Assembly: GCA_020353535.1 (NCBI GenBank)
Contig: CP070696.1
Span: 4,105,443 to 4,150,906, forward strand
DNA from: Spirochaetaceae bacterium
Lineage (GTDB): Bacteria > Spirochaetota > Spirochaetia > SZUA-6 > DRHE01
Direction: 5' to 3'
DNA length: 45,464 nucleotides
Under the pieces are notes generated by a model that was not told the origin of the DNA, did no database searches, and worked only from the letters and a program-made list of their open reading frames with translations. Of the stretch, positions 40,112-45,464 are shown piece after piece. The translations under genes were made by a program, and so were the position numbers. Position 1 is the stretch's first letter; each line of letters starts with the position of its first letter.

Positions 40112-40762
40112 ATGGATCATCAATTCTGCCCCGGTGCAAAAATTCTCAGACAACCCCAGCCGGAGATGTTCGATTGCCCCTCCTGCGGAGAGGAGGTGGA
40201 GATCTGGACCGACGAGATCCGCGGCGTGTGCTCAAACTGCGGCCAAAAGGTCTTTCGGGATGGTTTCATGAGCTGCCTGGAGTGGTGCAAGTTCGCCGCG
40301 GACTGCGTGGGGGAAGAAGCCTACGATCGGTTCATGAAGAATCGGGCCTTCGGGCTTCGCCGCAAGCTCCTGGAGGCGGTGCACAAAATCTGGGATCAAG
40401 AAGAGGACCGGGTCCGAGCGGCCGAGGCAGTCCTATCCTGGAGCGAAGAAATTCTCAAGGTAGAAAATGCGGACTGGCATATTGTCATTCCGGCTAGTAT
40501 ACTACACAATATCAGCGGCGGAAGCGGTTCCAATGGACTTCAAACCGCCAAAGAGATCCTCCTTCGTTCCGGCTTGATGAGCGAAGAGATCGAGAAAATT
40601 TGCCGAATCATCGATCAGGATCCGGCTGAAAGCAGTATCGAGTTCGATGTGGTGCACGACGCCGTGCTTCTGGCACACTCCGAACCGCACAGACCCGCGA
40701 AAGGTGCCCTGCGAACCGAAACTGCAAAACGATTGTCGTTGGTGAGCTCACCAGGAGCCTGA
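40112..40762 (+). CDS. Zinc-ribbon plus HD-like helical domain protein
   Basis: The 216-residue protein starts with a CxxC...CxxC zinc ribbon (FDCPSCGEEVEIW, GVCSNCGQKVF), followed by SCLEWCKFAADCVG, a Cys-rich helix seen in a family of small HD-domain proteins from anaerobes. The helical half (KLLEAVHKIWDQEEDRVRAAEAVLSW) resembles an HD hydrolase, but the position expected to read HD in the LHDI helix is HN (SILHNISGG), so metal-dependent phosphohydrolase activity may be lost or altered. No Shine-Dalgarno sequence precedes the ATG, and the promoter-like TATATT sits only a few bases upstream, so the message could be nearly leaderless. NifU-like gene follows 62 bases later. Confidence 0.65.
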   Translation: MDHQFCPGAKILRQPQPEMFDCPSCGEEVEIWTDEIRGVCSNCGQKVFRDGFMSCLEWCKFAADCVGEEAYDRFMKNRAFGLRRKLLEAVHKIWDQEEDRVRAAEAVLSWSEEILKVENADWHIVIPASILHNISGGSGSNGLQTAKEILLRSGLMSEEIEKICRIIDQDPAESSIEFDVVHDAVLLAHSEPHRPAKGALRTETAKRLSLVSSPGA

Positions 40763-40824
40763 TGCACCACCGCCCGGGTGTGGCTACAGGCGGCAAGCTT
40801 CACCGGCGATCATGGAGGTACACA

Positions 40825-41058
40825 ATGCGCGAAAAAGTCGAAGTGGCTTTGCAGGATATACGCCCTGCCTTACAAGCTGACGGCGGTGATGTCGAGCTGG
40901 TCGACGTTACGGATGATGGCATCGTCAAGGTAAAATTGAAGGGTGCCTGCGGCGGCTGTCCTATGGCCCAACTGACCCTCAAGCAGGGAATCGAGCGTCG
41001 TCTAAAGGACTCGATTCCGGAAGTGAAAAGCGTAGAGTCCGTCCCGCTCTGGGATTAA
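40825..41058 (+). CDS. NifU C-terminal-domain Fe-S scaffold protein
   Basis: The start ATG 40825 has GGAGG six bases upstream; an in-frame ATG at 40762 gives a leader with no homology and overlaps the previous gene. The 77-residue product is a complete NifU C-domain (NfuA core): IRPALQADGGDVELVDV, LKGACGGCPMAQLTLK with the cluster-binding CxxC (C42, C45), and GIERRLKD. Such proteins carry a [4Fe-4S] cluster to client apoproteins. That fits an organism with so many ferredoxin-type proteins nearby, although co-regulation is not shown. Confidence 0.93.
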   Translation: MREKVEVALQDIRPALQADGGDVELVDVTDDGIVKVKLKGACGGCPMAQLTLKQGIERRLKDSIPEVKSVESVPLWD

Positions 41059-41105
41059 ACCTACCTGGAATTCTCGATAACCCCAGGAACCAATCGTCAC
41101 AGAGA

Positions 41106-42149
41106 TTAATCCTCCCGCGGGGTAATGCGAAATACCTCTACCCGCCCCCGACGCAGTAGCTTTATCTCCAACGGTGTGCCTGGAGGCCATTTGCTCAGCA
41201 GGCGGTGGAGGTCATCCACGGTACCCACCTGGTTTTCGTTGAGAGCGAAGATGCAGTCACCCGCTTGCAGGCCGGCTTGCTCGGCAGGGCCGTTTTTTTC
41301 TACAGTGATAATCTCCACAACGGTGGCACTGCCCAGCTCGAGAGTATGCTGGATCCGTCTGTTCACCGGGCGAGCCTGGGCTCCGACACCCAGGTAGGCT
41401 CGTCGGACTCTTCCGTGCATCACCAGTTCGGTCACCACCCAGCGGGCGGTGTTGATCGGGATGGCAAAGCTGATGCCCTGGGCCATGTAGATCATGGCCG
41501 TATTGATGCCGACCACCCGACCCCGGCTGTCCACCAGCGGACCTCCGGAGTTTCCGGGATTCAAGGCTACATCCATCTGGATCACCCCGTCGATCAATCT
41601 CCCGCTCTGACTTCGCAAACTCCGACCCAAGGCGGAAACCACTCCGGCAGATACGGTGCTTTGAAAACCGAGCGGATTGCCGATGGCGATAACCAGCTGA
41701 CCCACCTTCAACAGGTCCGAGTCACCAAGCTCGGAAGCGGGAAGACCGCCATCGGAAATGCGGATCACAGCCAGGTCGGTGGCCGCATCACTGCCAATCA
41801 GCTGCGCGGAAAACGTGCGGCCGTCGGTCAGGGACACCTCCAGCCCGTCGCTGCCCTCGACCACGTGGTTGTTGGTCAGCACAAAGCCATCGGGTGTGAT
41901 GATCACACCGGATCCGGCTCCCTCGCCTCCCGGCATACCCCGGGACCCATTGGCTGCCCGGTTCTTACGAACACTGATGGCAACCACCGAGGGACCGACG
42001 GTTTCCACGACCTGGGTCACAGCCCTGGAGTAGGCATCGAGCAGCTCCTGATCACTGCGCTGCCCGCTTTTACGGGCACTTCCGTTTCCGGAGCTATGCT
42101 CCTCCTGCTCGCTGTCCTTATGTAAAATCCATTGAATCACCTGGCTCAT
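41106..42149 (-). CDS. HtrA/DegP-like S1C serine protease with PDZ domain, apparently cytoplasmic
   Basis: The 347-residue protein has the S1C catalytic triad: H95 (LTNNHVVEG), D125 (ATDLAVIRI) and S201 (NPGNSGGPL). A single PDZ domain follows (residues ~250-345, AYLGVGAQARP, GPAEQAGLQAGD). HtrA proteases usually carry a signal peptide or a membrane anchor. Here the N-terminus (MSQVIQWILHKDSEQEEHSS) is short, polar and Ser/Glu-rich, with no helix long enough to span a membrane, so a cytoplasmic location is likely. The ribosome site AGGAG is six to seven bases before the ATG at 42147-42149, and TATATA just upstream suggests a promoter in 42150-42260. Confidence 0.9.
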   Translation of the reverse strand: MSQVIQWILHKDSEQEEHSSGNGSARKSGQRSDQELLDAYSRAVTQVVETVGPSVVAISVRKNRAANGSRGMPGGEGAGSGVIITPDGFVLTNNHVVEGSDGLEVSLTDGRTFSAQLIGSDAATDLAVIRISDGGLPASELGDSDLLKVGQLVIAIGNPLGFQSTVSAGVVSALGRSLRSQSGRLIDGVIQMDVALNPGNSGGPLVDSRGRVVGINTAMIYMAQGISFAIPINTARWVVTELVMHGRVRRAYLGVGAQARPVNRRIQHTLELGSATVVEIITVEKNGPAEQAGLQAGDCIFALNENQVGTVDDLHRLLSKWPPGTPLEIKLLRRGRVEVFRITPRED

Positions 42150-42293
42150 TTGCAGCTCCTATATATAGTGTAAATGTACTTAAATCGCTCCCCCGGGACC
42201 ATTCCAGGTGACCGAGCACCACCACGGCTCGGGCAAAACCGAACTCTGTAGTCTCCCCTTGTGCTATTCTCCGACACCATTTACAGTAGCGCT
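42150..42293. promoter_or_regulatory. Divergent intergenic region between the protease and XdhC genes
   Basis: An AT-rich block (ACTATATATAGGAGC read on the minus strand) near 42157-42175 gives the protease promoter and ribosome site. A 6-bp stem CCGAGC (42212-42217) / GCTCGG (42227-42232) with a 9-base loop lies in the middle. No other element was recognised. Confidence 0.35.
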
Positions 42294-43094
42294 ATGGAAA
42301 TCTTAAAACAGTGCAGCAGACTGCTCGAGGAGGGGAGAGATATCGTTTTGGCCACTGTTGTAAAGGCGAGCAGAGGAACCCCCGGTAAGGAAGGATTCAA
42401 GATGATCCTGACGGACCAGGGGCGGCTGTTCGGAACGGTCGGCGGGGGAGCGATCGAACACCGGGCCGTCGAGGATGCCAAAGATGTACTACGAACCAGA
42501 GAGAACCGTCTAGAGATTTACAACCTCGCAAAGCTCGGTATGAAATGTGGTGGGGAGGTCACCCTCCTGTACGAATACATGCGCTCCCGGCGGGGCTTCA
42601 TGCTGTTCGGAGGGGGACACATCGGCAGAGCCTTGGCTCCAATTCTGGAATCCCTCGGTTTTCGGGTGTCCGTATACGACTCAAGACCCGAGGTCGGGGA
42701 ACTGCTGGGGGAATCCGAGAATCGCGAGATCATCATCGGTGAGTACGACAACATCGAAGCGGCAGTGGAGACGGTACGAAGCTGCGAGTTCTGCTTCATC
42801 GCCACCCACGGTCATGTCCACGACTTCCAGGTCCTGAAGCAGGTGCTCCAGGCCAAAGAATCGTATCGCTACATCGGCCTGATCGGCTCTCGAACCAAAA
42901 TCCGCACAACAGTGGAAAAACTGGCCGCTGAAGGTCTCCAGGCACCGGACTACCTCTATGCACCGGTAGGATTGAGAATCGGTGGAGACACCCCGGCGGA
43001 GATCGCCGTGTCCATCGCGGCTGAAGTGGTGGCGGTGCTCCACGGGGCGGGCATGAGTCATATGCGCGCCGTCCTGGAAGAGAAAGACTCCTGA
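42294..43094 (+). CDS. XdhC/CoxI-family protein
   Basis: The ATG at 42294 (MEILKQCSRLLEEG) is chosen because XdhC proteins normally begin about here; a GTG at 42261 adds eleven residues. The 266-residue product has the XdhC N-domain (IVLATVVKASRGTPGKEGFKM, VGGGAIEHR, LGMKCGGEV) and the Rossmann C-domain (MLFGGGHIGRALAPI, FCFIATHGHVHDFQVLK, YIGLIGSRTK, PVGLRIGGDTPAEIAVSI). XdhC relatives bind and mature molybdenum cofactor for molybdenum hydroxylases. No such hydroxylase is in the window, so the client lies elsewhere or the protein has another role. Confidence 0.92.
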   Translation: MEILKQCSRLLEEGRDIVLATVVKASRGTPGKEGFKMILTDQGRLFGTVGGGAIEHRAVEDAKDVLRTRENRLEIYNLAKLGMKCGGEVTLLYEYMRSRRGFMLFGGGHIGRALAPILESLGFRVSVYDSRPEVGELLGESENREIIIGEYDNIEAAVETVRSCEFCFIATHGHVHDFQVLKQVLQAKESYRYIGLIGSRTKIRTTVEKLAAEGLQAPDYLYAPVGLRIGGDTPAEIAVSIAAEVVAVLHGAGMSHMRAVLEEKDS

Positions 43095-43147
43095 CCAACC
43101 GGGTGAGCGGGCTGCGAGTGCGGTGACTTGGCAGGGAAGAATCGAGA

Positions 43148-43327
43148 GTGCCTGCGATTAAGAACCTGGTGGATGAAGCTCAACTCCTTCGAGAATTCAG
43201 CACCAAGGAGAGGATCGCCGGCGCCGGCGTGTTTGGCTTCTACCTGAGTATCCTGGCAAAGAATACAGGCACCATCTGGTGGGGCGTATTGGCCCATATC
43301 CTCGGCGGGACGGTCATGATCGTTTGA
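43148..43327 (+). CDS. Small membrane-protein candidate (59 residues)
   Basis: A GTG-started frame gives VPAIKNLVDEAQLLREFSTK, then ERIAGAGVFGFYLSILAKNT and a hydrophobic C-terminus (WWGVLAHILGGTVMIV). GGGAAGAA lies 10-16 bases upstream. Composition (amphipathic helix, then one or two hydrophobic helices with Gly zippers) fits a small inner-membrane protein, and the space between xdhC and the amidase is otherwise empty. I do not recognise the family. It could also be a chance frame. Confidence 0.5.
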   Translation: MPAIKNLVDEAQLLREFSTKERIAGAGVFGFYLSILAKNTGTIWWGVLAHILGGTVMIV

Positions 43328-43399
43328 CTGGCAATTCGGCTGGCGGCTCTGACCCGCGGACCCTGAAAGTCTCACGGTCGGAAGCCGTTCAGGAAACGA

Positions 43400-44422
43400 T
43401 CAGGAGGATCCCCCCACGATTTCCAGATCCGTTTGCCGCATCCAGCCGAAACGCCGGTAATTGCCCCAGACGATCACCTCCACCCAGCCGTTCTCCTGAT
43501 GCACCGGCCGAACCAGGGTGCCCTCCTCCAACCTGCCAGCCACCTTCGCGCCTTCCTCCGGGTGAAAGGTGAGTTCGGCTTGCCGGCCGGCTACCCTCAT
43601 GACCGGATAGCGTCGCACCACCACCGCCGAAAGATCCAGTGGATCCCGACGGCTCAAGTAGCGGATAATCCCGGCAGCGATTCCCCGTGCCACGGTATCA
43701 GGGGCGCCGAAGAGCACCTCCCGGTCTTCGGCCACGGTCACGAATCCCGTCTCAATGATAATAGCCGGTGTGGTTCCGGCTATGGCGTGACGAAACCGAT
43801 GGGGGCTGAAGGCGTAGTAACCACGCATGTTATAGGTCGTCCCGTAGCGATCCTCGGGCAAGCCGGTGAACTGAGGGTAGGTTTGAACCAGGGCATCCCG
43901 AAGCAGGCGGGATGCCTCGGATGATCGCCAGGGCGTCGCGATTTTCCAGCCACGCACACCAGCTCGATAGGCTCCGTCCGCATGGACGGCCACAAAGGCA
44001 TCGGCCTGGTACCCAGGGGGCACCGTGGCTGGAAAGAGATCAACTTGAATGCCGGCAGCCAAGAGGTACTGCACGACGCGGCGGGCAACGTCGAGGTTGG
44101 CATCGACTTCAAGGTAATTGCCATAGCGAGCTCCGGTAGAGGCACGCAGCCGCCGCAGTTCCTCCGGCAGCTCGTCTATCTTCCAGTGTCCCGCCTGGAT
44201 ACCCACCCGCCAGGGGTAGAGGGGAACTGCGGCCAGTTGCGCTGGCTGAGGGGTCAGCAGCTCTTCTACAGTTTTATCAGCGGCCGCGGTATGCCGCAGA
44301 AATCCGACATGGCTCTCCAGCGAACCGTACAGAGGAAGGCCAAGCGGAAGGGCGATGCCGGTGAATAGAAACAAGACGAACAATTTATCGATCAAGACCC
44401 TGGAGGTACGCTGTTGCGCCAC
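43400..44422 (-). CDS. N-acetylmuramoyl-L-alanine amidase (Amidase_3) with SH3-like C-terminus
   Basis: The GTG at 44420-44422 is preferred (340 residues). A TTG at 44488 would add 22 residues but lies within a good -10 element (TATAAT on the minus strand, 44471-44476). An N-terminal hydrophobic segment (LFVLFLFTGIALPLGLPLYG, residues ~14-33) is a signal or anchor. The amidase core shows zinc ligands H79 (IQAGHWK), E105 (NYLEVDAN) and H147 (VAVHADG) and catalytic E224 (IIIETGF). A C-terminal SH3-like domain (ELTFHPEEGAKVAGRLEEG, WGNYRRFGWM) probably binds wall. It cuts peptidoglycan between MurNAc and L-Ala. Confidence 0.87.
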   Translation of the reverse strand: MAQQRTSRVLIDKLFVLFLFTGIALPLGLPLYGSLESHVGFLRHTAAADKTVEELLTPQPAQLAAVPLYPWRVGIQAGHWKIDELPEELRRLRASTGARYGNYLEVDANLDVARRVVQYLLAAGIQVDLFPATVPPGYQADAFVAVHADGAYRAGVRGWKIATPWRSSEASRLLRDALVQTYPQFTGLPEDRYGTTYNMRGYYAFSPHRFRHAIAGTTPAIIIETGFVTVAEDREVLFGAPDTVARGIAAGIIRYLSRRDPLDLSAVVVRRYPVMRVAGRQAELTFHPEEGAKVAGRLEEGTLVRPVHQENGWVEVIVWGNYRRFGWMRQTDLEIVGGSS

Positions 44423-44490
44423 GGTGCCAAATTCCCCCAATCTGCTTTTTTCTCTGACAAAATTAGTTACATTATAACCGAAAAGCAACC
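44423..44490. promoter_or_regulatory. Divergent promoter region of the amidase and hydrolase genes
   Basis: On the minus strand TATAAT (44471-44476) is a perfect -10 element for the amidase, with no good -35 (about AGCCGT). It is only 49 bases from the preferred GTG start. The plus-strand hydrolase starts at 44491, so the two promoters must overlap. Confidence 0.5.
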
Positions 44491-45464
44491 ATGACGGCTA
44501 ACATCAACATCTGGAAATTTCAAACCGATCTATCCCGACGTCTGCTGATTTGGGCTCTCACCAGTACCCTGGCAGGTACGGTACTTCTCGTGCTCAGCGG
44601 AGGTTTCTGGGAGGGATTCGGCATTCAAGCCGTGGCCTGGGGCGTAATCGACGGCCTTATCGCGGCGTTCGGGCTCTGGTTAAGCCGCAAGCGGAGAAGA
44701 TCGGCGGCCGATCCCAACGATCCGCAGCTGCTGGAGACAGAGGGCCGCAAGCTTCGACGGACCCTGTTCATCAACACCGCCTTGGATGTTCTGTACATCG
44801 CCAGCGGCATCACCCTGGCCTCAATCCTGGGGCGGGGAAATCCCACCTGGCGAGGCCACGGGTGGGGGATCATTGTTCAGGGGGCATTCCTTTTCTTCTT
44901 CGACTTGATTCACGGGCAGAGCGTACCCCCGGGTAGCCTTTCTGAACCACCGCAAGCTTTCACGGATCCGGTTCATCAACCCTTCTTTCGAGACGGAGGA
45001 AGCGCCGCCGCCCTCCTGGTACACGGTTTTCCCGGAACGCCGGCAGAGATGCGCCCCCTTGCGGAAACCCTCCACAAAAACGGTTGGACGGTGCAGGGTA
45101 TTCTCCTGCCCGGTTTCGGTTCCCAGTTTGCAGAGATCCTCGAGCGCAGGCACGCTGATTGGATAGAGGCTGTAGAAAATGCCCTCAAAGAGCTCAGGCA
45201 AAAATATACGCCGATTCTGCTGATCGGCTACTCCCTGGGCGGCGCCCTGTCGCTCAGCGCCGCGGCTCGCCTGAAGCCTGACGGGCTGGTGCTTCTCTCG
45301 CCCTTCTGGAGGCTGGGCACGCCTCTGCAGCGTTTGATGGGAATGGTACTGCGCCCCTTCCTTCCACGGTACTTCCGTCCTCTGCAGAAGGCGGATTTCA
45401 ACGACCATAGCCTCCGGCAATCCCTGCCAGAGTTTTTCCCGGATGTCGATCTGGACGATACGGA
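44491..45464 (+). CDS. Four-helix membrane domain fused to an alpha/beta hydrolase (C-terminus off the window)
   Basis: The ATG at 44491 opens a frame that stays open to the window end (324 complete codons). Residues 1-~145 contain about four hydrophobic helices (LIWALTSTLAGTVLLVLSGG, GVIDGLIAAFGLWL, VLYIASGITLASILG, GIIVQGAFLFFFDLIHG) with a polar middle, resembling a small bacterial domain of unknown function. From residue ~165 an alpha/beta hydrolase follows: the oxyanion-hole motif LLVHGFPGTPAEMRPLAE and the nucleophile elbow GYSLGG with Ser near residue 248. The best class is carboxylesterase or monoacylglycerol-lipase-like. The catalytic Asp and His are beyond the end. Divergent from the amidase. 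Confidence 0.8.
   Translation, partial: MTANINIWKFQTDLSRRLLIWALTSTLAGTVLLVLSGGFWEGFGIQAVAWGVIDGLIAAFGLWLSRKRRRSAADPNDPQLLETEGRKLRRTLFINTALDVLYIASGITLASILGRGNPTWRGHGWGIIVQGAFLFFFDLIHGQSVPPGSLSEPPQAFTDPVHQPFFRDGGSAAALLVHGFPGTPAEMRPLAETLHKNGWTVQGILLPGFGSQFAEILERRHADWIEAVENALKELRQKYTPILLIGYSLGGALSLSAAARLKPDGLVLLSPFWRLGTPLQRLMGMVLRPFLPRYFRPLQKADFNDHSLRQSLPEFFPDVDLDDT

Noticed and set aside
1..45464. CRISPR arrays, tRNA or rRNA genes, IS elements, att sites
   Set aside because: No regularly spaced repeats of the right size, no tRNA cloverleaf or rRNA-like stretch, no transposase or integrase and no terminal inverted repeats were seen.

Overview
The window (45,464 bases, fairly GC-rich, densely packed) looks like chromosomal DNA of an anaerobic bacterium, most likely a spirochaete. 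The best lineage marker is a P83/100-type coiled-coil antigen (6303-7793, minus), next to an outer-membrane barrel protein with a CsgG/LpoB-like N-terminal domain. No rRNA, tRNA, CRISPR array, insertion sequence or phage gene was seen. All functions are read from motifs and domain order; no database search was possible.

Left flank (1-10998): a partial EamA permease; a nucleotide pyrophosphatase/phosphodiesterase-type hydrolase; a UMF1/Atg22-type MFS transporter with a large extra loop domain; a MntA/HepT toxin-antitoxin pair; a minus-strand envelope operon (beta-propeller/HEAT protein, P83/100 protein, outer-membrane barrel); and a GT4-like glycosyltransferase.

Centre (11315-31442): about 20 kb of tightly packed, same-strand genes for a heterodisulfide-reductase (Hdr) based electron-transfer system. 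The order is HdrA-N::NuoE, NuoF, NuoG-N::HdrA-C, HdrC, HdrB, long HdrA (A2), MvhD, FlxC-like, HdrC-like, FrhB-like, long HdrA (A3), MvhD, FlxC, FlxB, FlxA. The most striking point is that one HdrA is split. Its first ~125-130 residues are fused in front of a NuoE domain and the remaining ~875 residues sit behind a NuoG-like domain, so NuoE, NuoF and NuoG lie inside what would be one hdrA reading frame. The two pieces add up to the length of the intact HdrA copies (1001 and 1004 residues). The cluster therefore has three HdrA equivalents (each with two flavin domains), two NAD(P)H modules of different origin (NuoEF and FlxA), one HdrB, two HdrC, two MvhD and one FrhB-like flavoprotein. It has no hydrogenase or formate dehydrogenase catalytic subunit. 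I infer a large cytoplasmic, possibly flavin-bifurcating or confurcating NAD(P)H:ferredoxin:disulfide (or F420) oxidoreductase; its substrates cannot be read from sequence. The 316-base leader before it holds a promoter candidate, a cluster of ATACG/CGTAT half-sites and a hairpin.

Right flank (31443-45464): RarA/MgsA fused to a methyltransferase-like domain (minus); an operon of TM1586-type nitroreductase, AlaX-type editing protein and 4-alpha-glucanotransferase; a broken BTAD-domain regulator; a secreted protein of unknown function preceded by three TGCGAC repeats exactly 12 bases apart; a zinc-ribbon/HD-like protein; a NifU C-domain scaffold; an HtrA-like protease without a signal peptide; an XdhC-family protein; a small membrane-protein candidate; an N-acetylmuramoyl-L-alanine amidase; and the start of a membrane-domain/alpha-beta-hydrolase fusion that runs off the window.
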